Source of the DNA: an uncultured Prevotellaceae bacterium
GTDB taxonomy: Bacteria; Bacteroidota; Bacteroidia; Bacteroidales; Muribaculaceae
DNA length: 64,000 bases
Direction of reading: 5' to 3'
Assembly (NCBI GenBank): GCA_900319525.1
Contig: ONOU01000012.1
Location: forward strand, 1 to 64,000
Made by a program: the position numbers and the translations under genes. Under the pieces are notes generated by a model, which was given only the letters and a program-made list of their open reading frames with translations, did no database searches and was not told the origin of the DNA. Numbering within the stretch: the stretch's first letter is position 1; each line of letters opens with the position of its first letter. This document shows positions 15,667 through 24,259 of the stretch, piece by piece.

Positions 15667-17997
15667 TTAACGGATGACGGCAATCTTGGTCACGACGGCA
15701 TTACCGCTGCCGTTGGCCTGGGAGCAGAAGACGAGATAAACGCCGCTCTTGACGGGCGTACCGTGCTGGTCACAGCAGTCCCAGGTCACCATGCCACCGG
15801 TGGATTTCATCTGCGCCAACACATTGCCGCTGGCATCGGCGATCTTGACCAGCGAATTGTCCATCAAGCCCTTGATGGTGACATCGCCGCCATAATCGGG
15901 GCGCACAGGATTGGGGTAGGCATAGATATTGTCATAAGTGGGCTCGGCAGGGCTGGAGTCGCTGAAGTACTCATACAGGCCGTATGGGGTGGCCACATAG
16001 ACGGAATTGCTGTTGGGATTGCAGCACACCTTGTAAACCGTGTTGCTGGCCAGTGGGCTGTTGGTCGTGTTGAAGTTCCTGATGACCTGCGAGCCATCAC
16101 TATTGACGAGGAACAGACCAGAGGACTGCGTGGCGATCCACTTGCGGTTGGCGCCGTCAACAGCCACGTCGTTGACCTTAATGCCGTCCATGAGGCGGTC
16201 GGCCAGTCCAGTGCCGTCGTTGCGGGGCACCTTGGGCCTGATGACCGAGAATGAGTTCCCGAAAGCCTGGGCGGGATTGAACATGCAGATGCCCTCGCTG
16301 GTACCCATCCAGACCATGCCGTTCAGGTCTTCGGTCAGGCAAACGATATTGGTCCACGACACATTCTGGCCATCCTGGTCAGGCACCCTCGTGAAGGACA
16401 CCTGCTGGGGATGCTCTGAAAGCTCGCCGTTAGAGTTCCAGATCACGATAGGGCTCTCGAAGCTGCCGTCGGTAAAGAGCTTGATGTCGTAGTTGCTGTA
16501 GCGGGTCGAGATGAGGCGGCTACAGAATGTCGAAGCATTGTTGTCAGGCTGGAAGGTGTTCTCGATGACGGGCAGCACCCAGTCGGCTGCCGTGGTCGTG
16601 TTAGACTTCACCTTGGCAGCAGGCAGCACCATGACAGGATGATCCTGGTTCTCATGGGGCTGAACGACCCACACGTTGCCATAGCGGTCAATGCTCGTGA
16701 CCGGGTGAATGGTCCACTTCTTGGCCATGGGACTGTTAGAGGTGTCATAGGCCATCACGATCTCGTTGTCCACCACCTTGAGCAGGCCAAAGAACCAGGT
16801 GCCCATCAGGTAGGTGTTGGGCTCACCCGGCACGAACTCCAGCCAGAAAGAGCCATCTTGCGTGTTGCCTTTCAGCGGCACATCGGGCGGCGTGACGTCG
16901 GTCCACTTCATGCCGTCATAGGTATTCACTATAGTAGGCGTTGACGTGTTGCATATGCCATTGGATGCGGTGCTGGCCACATACAGCTTGCCCTGGTCCT
17001 GATTGTAGGTCATCCAGAAGGGGGTTGCCATCGTCAAGGCGTTGGGCACAAAATAGCTCTCGGAGCCCTGCTCATGCAGGCCCTGCAAGCCCGCAGTCCA
17101 TATCGTGCCGTCACCGTCGGGGTTGGCGCTGCACAGCTCACCGTTGTCACTCACCTGCTCCAGTTCCAGGCCGTCCTCGTTGGCCCTGTAGCATTTACCC
17201 TGATCGGCTACATTGATCAGCAATCCGTCCAACGTGCGCTGCACATCGGTTGCCGGCTTCTCTACGACAGGCTGCGAACTGAAAGTCGCATTACCGTTGT
17301 CGTCAAGAGACATCGTGACACGGAAAGTCTTATCTGCAATGCAGTAGAAGACACTATCATTAATGGGCCAAAAACGGCATTTCTTCTGGAGCGTCTCGGT
17401 CTTGAACGAGGACAGATGTTCATAGAATGTGCCGGCCTCGCCATAGTAGAAGGCCCTGGCCGTGGAAAGGAGCAGCGTCTCCCCCACCTGAGCCACTGAG
17501 CGCAGTGCCTCGCCATACTGGTGCGACTCCTTGACAATCATCTTACTGTCGTCGATGACGACGTAGCCAAAGTCGGTAGCCACATACATCAGTCCGGGAG
17601 CAAAGGTCACATCGTTGATGGTACGGCTCGTCGAGAGCACCGCATCTTTGATTTCGGGCATGTTCACCACGGCGCCACCCGAGGTGATAACGTCGATGTT
17701 GGAGTTGCTGTACACCACCACAACGTAGTCCCTGTCACTGTTGTAGTACACCTTGGAGATGCCCATGTCGCTCAGGTCGTTGATCTTGCTGAGCGCCTCG
17801 TTCTCGCCAGTGGACTTGTCTAGGCGGAACAGATGGGCTCCAGACTGGTAATACACAAACTGGTTACTCTCGATGACTGATGACACGGTATTGCCGGTGA
17901 ACGAGGTGTGAATCATCCAGTCACCCACGGCATTCTGGGCCGTAGCGCATAGCGACATCGCCACTGCCAGCAGGAGTAATATTCTCTTCATTATCAT
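15667..17997 (-). CDS. porZ: PorZ-like type IX secretion propeller protein
   Basis: A 776-residue exported protein with a signal peptide ending near TAQNAVGDW. Two beta-propellers with repeats such as GMVWMGTSEGICMFNP and NDVTFAPGLMYVATDFGYVV are followed by a C-terminal domain opening with AYPNPVRPDYGG and ending TKIAVIR. This matches PorZ, which in Porphyromonas gingivalis sits on the cell surface and delivers anionic LPS to the PorU sortase complex. The C-terminal domain resembles a type A T9SS sorting signal. Of the five family members in the window this one looks most like the PorZ ortholog. The alternative start is ATG 17991. Confidence 0.85.
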   Translation of the reverse strand: MIMKRILLLLAVAMSLCATAQNAVGDWMIHTSFTGNTVSSVIESNQFVYYQSGAHLFRLDKSTGENEALSKINDLSDMGISKVYYNSDRDYVVVVYSNSNIDVITSGGAVVNMPEIKDAVLSTSRTINDVTFAPGLMYVATDFGYVVIDDSKMIVKESHQYGEALRSVAQVGETLLLSTARAFYYGEAGTFYEHLSSFKTETLQKKCRFWPINDSVFYCIADKTFRVTMSLDDNGNATFSSQPVVEKPATDVQRTLDGLLINVADQGKCYRANEDGLELEQVSDNGELCSANPDGDGTIWTAGLQGLHEQGSESYFVPNALTMATPFWMTYNQDQGKLYVASTASNGICNTSTPTIVNTYDGMKWTDVTPPDVPLKGNTQDGSFWLEFVPGEPNTYLMGTWFFGLLKVVDNEIVMAYDTSNSPMAKKWTIHPVTSIDRYGNVWVVQPHENQDHPVMVLPAAKVKSNTTTAADWVLPVIENTFQPDNNASTFCSRLISTRYSNYDIKLFTDGSFESPIVIWNSNGELSEHPQQVSFTRVPDQDGQNVSWTNIVCLTEDLNGMVWMGTSEGICMFNPAQAFGNSFSVIRPKVPRNDGTGLADRLMDGIKVNDVAVDGANRKWIATQSSGLFLVNSDGSQVIRNFNTTNSPLASNTVYKVCCNPNSNSVYVATPYGLYEYFSDSSPAEPTYDNIYAYPNPVRPDYGGDVTIKGLMDNSLVKIADASGNVLAQMKSTGGMVTWDCCDQHGTPVKSGVYLVFCSQANGSGNAVVTKIAVIR

Positions 17998-18103
17998 AAT
18001 TCGTAATTGTGCTTATACTTTAAATAACGTAAAGTCCCCCTCGAAATTGTGTATAAGATCAGGCTTCATCCCACTGCCGGGCTCCCACATGAGGCCAGGG
18101 CGG

Positions 18104-18562
18104 CTAGTAATCGAGGTTGACGCGCTTGGCCTGAGGGGCAGAGGCGTCGAAAGTAAACGTAGCCCAGCGGCTGGTTACCTGGCTCTCGTAGCGGACGCGA
18201 TACTTGATGGGACGCAGGCACTTCACCGCCACCTCCCCCTTGACAGGCAAGAAGGCAGCGCCACGCCGCTTAACCCCTTTTTTCTCGAGGATGTGGCACT
18301 CGTCGCCGCGTATGGTGAACACCAGATTGACGGTCTCCTCGCTACCCAGGGTCAAGCCCTCGCGGGAGATGAGCACACGGCCTCCATCCATCCGTTGCAG
18401 GAGCAGGACGTCCTCGTCGGCCTCCTCGGCGACAGGCGAGGTCTGCAACTGCACAATATAGGTGCTGGCCGGTCCCTTGTCCCTGTGGCCCATGAGCAGT
18501 GCCACCAGTGCCATTGCCACGACAAAGGCCAGGGTGTAGAACTCCGGGCTGTTCAGGTCCAT
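18104..18562 (-). CDS. Membrane-anchored protein of unknown function
   Basis: A 152-residue protein with one N-terminal TM segment (about residues 9-26) and a beta-rich soluble part. No family is recognised. The start is set at ATG 18562, one base after the SGNH gene stop; an upstream start at 18646 would overlap that gene by over 80 bp. The tight spacing makes it part of the MBOAT/SGNH operon, so it may be an accessory part of the acyl-transfer module. Confidence 0.7.
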   Translation of the reverse strand: MDLNSPEFYTLAFVVAMALVALLMGHRDKGPASTYIVQLQTSPVAEEADEDVLLLQRMDGGRVLISREGLTLGSEETVNLVFTIRGDECHILEKKGVKRRGAAFLPVKGEVAVKCLRPIKYRVRYESQVTSRWATFTFDASAPQAKRVNLDY

Positions 18563-18563
18563 A

Positions 18564-19616
18564 TCACTTGAGTTTCTTGATGATTTCGGCCGCGATAAGC
18601 CGCGACGAGGCGGGCGACCAGTGGGTATCGTTAAACAAATAGACATCCTTGACTCCCTGCCCTATGTAGGGACCCAGCACCTGCTTGGAGAAGACAAAGC
18701 GGTCCAGATCGGGTGCCATCCATTGCTGCAGGTCCTCGTTGAGGGTCTTCACTGGATAAGGATTGTCGATGATGTAATTCTGATAAATGTCATACTTGTC
18801 ACTCGCCACGAGCAAAATGAGGTTGACGCCGCGCTGGCGGGCCATGTCGATGAGCTGGCGGTAGCTATCGATGACCAGTTGGCGCTGCCTGGGGGTGACG
18901 TCAAAGCCCAATTCCACGTCCTCACGGTAGAAGTAGAGCACGTCAGGTTCCTGGCCGCCAAATACGGGCCGTGAGAGCCGCACCTTGAAAATCGGGTTAG
19001 CTCCCAGCAAATGATAGAACAGATAGTCCTTGACACGCTGCAGCGGGCCCGGGCCCTCTTGTGGCTGCGCTGTCGTAGCGGCAGGATCAGGTTTCTCGAC
19101 TCTGGGAATCGACGTGTGGGTAGTGACAAAGCCTCCATGCCTGTCCACCAGATAGCGTTCCACCTCTTGCACGACCATGTTGCGCACATGGGTAGAATCC
19201 ACACAACCCAGGTTGAGAATGTCATAGGCGATCTGCACGGGGCTGGACAGCGTGGGGTCCTGGGGCGTGAAGACAGTCACGCGGCGTCCGCCGCCATCAT
19301 GGGCCAGATAGTTCACATAGTCGCCTTGCTTGCCCACACCACCGCCGTGAGAGAACGAGTCGCCGATGACCAGCACATCACAGGTGTCGCGGCGCAGCAG
19401 GCTATCGTCATCCTCGCTGCGGTAATACACTTCGGGCAACAGTCCCGAACGGATGGAGTCGGTGTATTCGGGGCCGCTGTTGATGAGTCCCAGGCGCATC
19501 AGGTCGCCCGAGTTGTCGCCCGTCGCCCACAGGTAAACCGCCATTCCAACGAGGAACAGCCAGACGGGCAACACCGTGTAGGATATGTTGATGAGAAACT
19601 TGCGCATGACGGCCAC
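18564..19616 (-). CDS. SGNH/AlgX-like acyl-transfer protein
   Basis: A protein of about 350 residues with one N-terminal TM segment and a periplasmic SGNH-type domain. The block with the catalytic serine is LVIGDSFSHGGG, and the distal DTHWSPASS near residue 330 supplies the D and H, as in AlgJ/AlgX-type O-acetyltransferases. Such proteins receive an acyl group from an MBOAT partner and place it on a polysaccharide. The GTG at 19616 abuts the MBOAT stop; ATG at 19607 is the other start. The acceptor glycan is not known. Confidence 0.82.
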   Translation of the reverse strand: MAVMRKFLINISYTVLPVWLFLVGMAVYLWATGDNSGDLMRLGLINSGPEYTDSIRSGLLPEVYYRSEDDDSLLRRDTCDVLVIGDSFSHGGGVGKQGDYVNYLAHDGGGRRVTVFTPQDPTLSSPVQIAYDILNLGCVDSTHVRNMVVQEVERYLVDRHGGFVTTHTSIPRVEKPDPAATTAQPQEGPGPLQRVKDYLFYHLLGANPIFKVRLSRPVFGGQEPDVLYFYREDVELGFDVTPRQRQLVIDSYRQLIDMARQRGVNLILLVASDKYDIYQNYIIDNPYPVKTLNEDLQQWMAPDLDRFVFSKQVLGPYIGQGVKDVYLFNDTHWSPASSRLIAAEIIKKLK

Positions 19617-21062
19617 CTAGAATTGGAAATAAATAAACGTCTGCACCTTGCCGGCAAAGTAGAAAATGAGCAGTACCAACAAGGCATACAAGGCCAAGCG
19701 CGCCGGGCGGGCCGACAACAGGCGATAGCCATCGATCTGCAACACATGCTGGCGCTCGCGCTGTATCCACTCGACCAGCAGCAGCGCGGCACACCACAGG
19801 AGCATCGTGGCCATCTTCATCGTCAAGCCGTGATAATTGAACAGCGATGGCGAGAACAGGCGCGACACATACTCGGTGAAGGCGGCAAAGTCGGGCGCAC
19901 GGAACAGAATCCAGCCGAAGTTGATCAGCAGGAACGTGACCACCATGCTCACCGTCTCACGCCACGTGGGCAACAGCCGGCCATGGGCCACGGTATCCTT
20001 GTAGCGCTGCGAGCCCAGCACGATGAGCGGGATAAAGAGCAAGGCATGGTACAGTCCCCACAGAACAAAGGTCCAGTCGGCGCCATGCCACAAGCCGCTG
20101 AGTGCAAAAACAATCAGCGTATTCAGGATAGTACGGCCACGGGAAGAACGGCTACCGCCCAAAGGGAAATAGACATACTGGGTGAACCAGCCCATCAGGG
20201 TGATGTGCCAGCGGCGCCAAAATTCACGCACGTTGCGCGAGAAATAGGGCACCCTGAAGTTGGTCGTCAACTTGATGCCGAAGAGCTTGGCGCAACCGAT
20301 GGCGATATCACTGTAGCCCGAAAAATCGGCATAAATCTGGAACGTGAACAGCAGTGAGCACACCATGAGCATCATTCCCGTGGCCGAGCCCAGGCCGTTC
20401 CACGTCTGATTCACCACCTCGGCACAGCCGTCGGCGATAATGAGTTTCTTAAAGAATCCCCACAGCATCTGGCGCAGGCCGTCCACCGCCTGGCAATAGT
20501 CAAATCGGCGCGGTGCGAGCATCTGGGGCAACAAGCTGGTCGCGCGCTCGATGGGGCCAGCCACAAGCTGCGGGAAGAAGCTGATGAACGAGAAGAAGGC
20601 CACCGCGTCACGCGTGGGTTCAATCCTGCGGGCATACACGTCGATCGAGTAGCTCAACGCCTGGAAGGTGTAGAAACTGATGCCCACCGGCAAAATGATG
20701 TTGAGCGTGGGCCAGTCGGCCGCAATGCCTATCGACGACAACAGCACCTGCAAGCTGGTGGCAAAGAAGTTGAAATACTTGAACGTTGCCAGGATGCCCA
20801 AGTTGAGCACAATGTTACAGATGCTCACGAGACGCTGCCATCGACGGCGCCCTTCAAAACGCTGGATGAGCAGGCCACTGGCGTAACTGCTCAATGACGT
20901 GATGACGATGAGGATGAGGAAACGCCAGTCCCACCAGCCATAAAAGACATAACTGGCTACCAGGATGAGCAGATTCTGCCACCGCAACCGCTTGAAGACA
21001 AACCAGTAGAGCAGGAACACTACTGGTAAGAAAATCATGAATGTGAACGAGTTGAATAGCAA
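19617..21062 (-). CDS. MBOAT family membrane O-acyltransferase (AlgI-like)
   Basis: A 481-residue polytopic protein with the MBOAT blocks near the N-terminus (SYVFYGWWDWRFL), in the middle (GPIERATSLLPQ) and around the catalytic histidine in LSGLWHGADWTF. AlgI and its relatives move acetyl groups across the inner membrane for O-acetylation of exopolysaccharide, LPS or peptidoglycan. The gene is fused by position to the SGNH gene, the usual two-part system. It is the first gene of this small operon and lies just downstream of a PorZ-like gene. Confidence 0.92.
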   Translation of the reverse strand: MLFNSFTFMIFLPVVFLLYWFVFKRLRWQNLLILVASYVFYGWWDWRFLILIVITSLSSYASGLLIQRFEGRRRWQRLVSICNIVLNLGILATFKYFNFFATSLQVLLSSIGIAADWPTLNIILPVGISFYTFQALSYSIDVYARRIEPTRDAVAFFSFISFFPQLVAGPIERATSLLPQMLAPRRFDYCQAVDGLRQMLWGFFKKLIIADGCAEVVNQTWNGLGSATGMMLMVCSLLFTFQIYADFSGYSDIAIGCAKLFGIKLTTNFRVPYFSRNVREFWRRWHITLMGWFTQYVYFPLGGSRSSRGRTILNTLIVFALSGLWHGADWTFVLWGLYHALLFIPLIVLGSQRYKDTVAHGRLLPTWRETVSMVVTFLLINFGWILFRAPDFAAFTEYVSRLFSPSLFNYHGLTMKMATMLLWCAALLLVEWIQRERQHVLQIDGYRLLSARPARLALYALLVLLIFYFAGKVQTFIYFQF

Positions 21063-21148
21063 CGGACGTTTCTCTCCTTTTTATTTAAGTTTCTCAAGCA
21101 GATAACCTGCTCACTGTTTAATGATCGCAAGCATGATGGCTTGCCGGT

Positions 21149-23500
21149 TTACTTAATAATCATTATTGTCGCCAGGGGCGTGCCCGTAACGTCGGGCTGT
21201 CCACCCTGGGCGGCATGGATGTAGTAGGTGCCTGTGGCGACACGCTCGCCATCCTCGCCACTGCCGTCCCACAGGGCGCTGCCCGTGACAGGGCCCAGCT
21301 GGGTCACGACGTTACCCTCACGATCGGTGACGGTGACAAACGAGTCTTGCATCAGTCCCGTGATCTTGATATATCCCGTGAAGTCAGGCTCCACAGGGTT
21401 GGGGAAGGCGTAAACGCCATCAAAGTTGAGCGCTGCGGTGCCACCCTCGGCAACATACTCGGCAAAGCCATTGTCGGTGAACACATATACACGCTCGTTG
21501 ACCGTGTCACACTCCACCGAAAAGACCTCATCGCTGGGCAAGTCGCTGTTCTTCGTCGTGAAGTGGCTATACACCTCACTGCCGTCGGGCGAGACGAAAT
21601 ACACGCCGTCGTCTGTTGCCAGCCACTTGTTGTTGTCGCGGTCAACACCCACGTCATAGACACTATAGCCCTCGCACAAGAGGCCCCTGCACTCCTTGCC
21701 ATCGGAGGACTTGGTAACGGAGGGGCGCATGGCTCGGGGCTGCTCGTCAAAGACCACTTCCGGGTCAAACACAAAGACACCCTTGGTGTGTCCCACCCAG
21801 ATGTTGCCGTCCTTATCCTCCTCCATGTGGTTGACATAGGTCCACTCCACCAGGCGGCCGTTCTGGTCAATGAAACGGTTGATTTGCGCCAAATGGTAAT
21901 TGTCGATGGTGGGATCGACCTCTCCGTTATCCCAGAAGAACAGCTCTCCCCTACCCGCCTTGTCGGGATAATCGCCATCGATAAACATCTTGACGTTATT
22001 CTTCTTGCTCACCAGCAGACGCGAACGCTGCATCTTGCCTGTGGTCAGGCTGGAAAATCCCGTGGGGACAAACCAGTCGGCCTTGGTGGCCGTAGCCTTG
22101 GCAAAATCCTCAGCCTTGAGTACCGAGACAGGGTTTGCCGCTGCATTATAGGAGCTCACCACCCACAGGTTGCCATATTTGTCAAAAGCGGGTGTGGGCT
22201 TGATACTGCCGATTTTGGCATTGGAGCTGGTGTAGGTCGTCACGAGTGTATTGTTAGTCACCTTGTGGATACCCTTGTTCCAGCTGGCGCGAACGTAGGT
22301 CGTGGGATCCAGCGGGTTGAATTCAAAGGCATAGCCCGCGCCAGCTGCGGTATAGGCCGTAGCATTGCGCCACTGCGCGCCGTCATAGGTATTGATGACA
22401 TTAGTAAATGAGGTCGAATTGTTGTTGATCAAGGCGATGGGGCCTGACACTGCCGCATAGAGCAGATCCATCGCCGCATTGTACTTGAGCCAATAGGGCT
22501 GGTCGGTGCTTATTGAATTGACCTTATAGTAGGCTGTCGAGCCACTGACGTGCAGGCCATTGGCATCGAGGAGCCACAATGTGCCGTCGCCATTGGGGTA
22601 GGACGAAGCGAAGGTGATGGCCGAGCCCTGCTTGGTAGCCGTGGTGGCCGTCTCGTTGATGGTGTAATAATAGGACAGGCCGATGAAGTTGGCGATGTAA
22701 CCCGTGGAGGACTTCTGCACGCTGGTGGGGCATACGGCGATCAAACTGGTCAGTGTGGGCGTGCCCGACGAGAAGTCATAGCGGTAGAGATGGGCGTTGC
22801 TCATCACAAAGGTGGACTGGTCGTTAATCGGGTACATCTTGGCTCCGGTGAACGTGCCGGAGGCCTTGGCATAGGTGTTGATGGGATCATTCGCATCGGG
22901 GTCGCCGTAGTAGCAAGTGCTGTTGGAGAGAATCAACAGCTTGTCGCCCACCTTGGCTACCGAATTGACACACACATTAGTACGCATTGCCACGCTCCTG
23001 ATGACCGAGAAGGTGGACTCGTCGATCACAGCAAATCCATAACCCATTGCCACGTAGGCCTTCCCGTCGGCAAACGTAATGTCACGGATTGACTTGTCCA
23101 CATAGGCGCTCAATTCTCCATCGGTGAGCGTGGCATTGTGGACTGTAGTCAGCACATCCTTGATACCGTTGATGTTGGTCACCACGCCGTCGGCATCTAT
23201 CACGTCGATGTTACTGCTGGCGTAGGCAACAAACAGCAGGTTGTTCTCACAGTCGTAGTAGATCTGCGAAACCTGGTTGTCCGACAAGTTATTCTGGCGA
23301 TTCAGCGCCACGGTGGTCATCGTGGCCTTGTCAAACACGAACAAGCGGCTACTGTTCATGTAGTACACCTTTTCGCCCGTGTCATAGATGTTCTGAATCT
23401 TCGCGGTCATGAAATAGTTGTGAATCTTCCATGTGCTTGCGCTGGCGGTAGCGACAGCCATCACCATGAGCAAGAGGAAAACTAATTGTCTTTTTACCAT
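21149..23500 (-). CDS. PorZ-like propeller protein, paralog 2
   Basis: A 783-residue protein with signal peptide and mature start near STWKIHNYF. It carries the same domain order as PorZ: N-terminal propeller, second propeller with GNIWVGHTKGVFVFDP and NKWLATDDGVYFVS, and a C-terminal domain opening with AFPNPVEPDFTG. It shares the segment LDPTTYVRASW with the next three genes, so it belongs to their subgroup more than to the porZ gene at 15667. The start is ATG 23500; a longer frame from 23542 would spoil the signal peptide. The function is inferred from the family only. Confidence 0.85.
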   Translation of the reverse strand: MVKRQLVFLLLMVMAVATASASTWKIHNYFMTAKIQNIYDTGEKVYYMNSSRLFVFDKATMTTVALNRQNNLSDNQVSQIYYDCENNLLFVAYASSNIDVIDADGVVTNINGIKDVLTTVHNATLTDGELSAYVDKSIRDITFADGKAYVAMGYGFAVIDESTFSVIRSVAMRTNVCVNSVAKVGDKLLILSNSTCYYGDPDANDPINTYAKASGTFTGAKMYPINDQSTFVMSNAHLYRYDFSSGTPTLTSLIAVCPTSVQKSSTGYIANFIGLSYYYTINETATTATKQGSAITFASSYPNGDGTLWLLDANGLHVSGSTAYYKVNSISTDQPYWLKYNAAMDLLYAAVSGPIALINNNSTSFTNVINTYDGAQWRNATAYTAAGAGYAFEFNPLDPTTYVRASWNKGIHKVTNNTLVTTYTSSNAKIGSIKPTPAFDKYGNLWVVSSYNAAANPVSVLKAEDFAKATATKADWFVPTGFSSLTTGKMQRSRLLVSKKNNVKMFIDGDYPDKAGRGELFFWDNGEVDPTIDNYHLAQINRFIDQNGRLVEWTYVNHMEEDKDGNIWVGHTKGVFVFDPEVVFDEQPRAMRPSVTKSSDGKECRGLLCEGYSVYDVGVDRDNNKWLATDDGVYFVSPDGSEVYSHFTTKNSDLPSDEVFSVECDTVNERVYVFTDNGFAEYVAEGGTAALNFDGVYAFPNPVEPDFTGYIKITGLMQDSFVTVTDREGNVVTQLGPVTGSALWDGSGEDGERVATGTYYIHAAQGGQPDVTGTPLATIMIIK

Positions 23501-23598
23501 AACGCTTTTAATTTTATCGTTTCTTTCCTTGCAAGTCAACACATTGATTTACAGTAGATTGAACCACAAAAGCAAGTACAACCCACTGGATTAAATGC

Positions 23599-23606
23599 CA
23601 AAGTTA
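23599..23606 (-). promoter_or_regulatory. Candidate -7 box upstream of PorZ-like paralog 2
   Basis: TAACTTTG on the minus strand matches TAnnTTTG and would give a leader of roughly 90 nt. No TTG stands 23 to 25 bases further upstream, so support is partial. Confidence 0.4.
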
Positions 23607-23699
23607 TAAAATAAAGCCGAGAAAATGCCTTTTTTATTCGCAGGAACCCTCTATAATATTTCTTAAAAATTGCAAAAGCAACAGCCACTATATCCATTT

Positions 23700-24073
23700 A
23701 TTGTTGTCCGGGAAAAGCCCCGCTAGGGGCGGCTAGGTCATAGGCAGGGGTGTAACGAGGCGAAGCCGAGTGAAACCCCTGTGGGTGGTTTAAAAAGATG
23801 TCCAAGCCCCATCGGGGCGGCAGTAAGTTACTGATGCTGAGCCTGTTGCCCCAATGGGGCTAAATATCAGGTGGGAGCCGACACGATGCAGGGGTTCCGT
23901 TTGGCTTCGCCTCACTCCACCGCCTGCCTATGACCTGAACAGCCCTAACGGGCTTCAGATGCGGCCACGGCGGCTACAACAGGCTACGGGTAGCCTTTTA
24001 TCCAGAAACCACATTCAACATGTTGTCAATCTGTCTATTGAAACACATCTCTTGATTTTCCCCGGACAGCAAT
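23700..24073. mobile_element. Nested-palindrome element, about 374 bp
   Basis: Outer inverted repeats ATTGTTGTCCGGGAAAA (23700-23716) and TTTTCCCCGGACAGCAAT (24056-24073) bound the block. Inside, three pairs nest: AGGTCATAGGCAGG (23735-23748) with its perfect complement at 23923-23936, GAGGCGAAGCC (23757-23767) with its complement at 23903-23913, and short GCCCC hairpins between them. No coding sequence is convincing. The form suggests a non-autonomous mobile element or a structured RNA. A related TATTATTGTCCGGGGAAAG occurs at 57313-57331. Confidence 0.65.
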
Positions 24074-24188
24074 GATATCCATTTGGCCTCACGCCAAAGA
24101 CGCCAAGACGCCAAGTTTCCCAATCACTTAAACGACAGGGCTTGACAGCCAAAAACAACTCAGCGGAAAATTAGTGGGGATGAGCCCC

Positions 24189-24236
24189 AAAAACATCCCT
24201 TCCAGGAGGAAGTGTCGGCTTCCTGGAAGGGATGTT
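24189..24236 (-). terminator. Terminator after PorZ-like paralog 3
   Basis: A perfect 16-bp stem (24192-24207 with 24221-24236) around a 13-base loop lies 23 bp beyond the stop of the gene at 24260. On the minus strand the stem runs into five Ts (24193-24189). Confidence 0.7.
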
Positions 24237-24259
24237 GTAGGGTCTGGTCAAAGGGGGGG

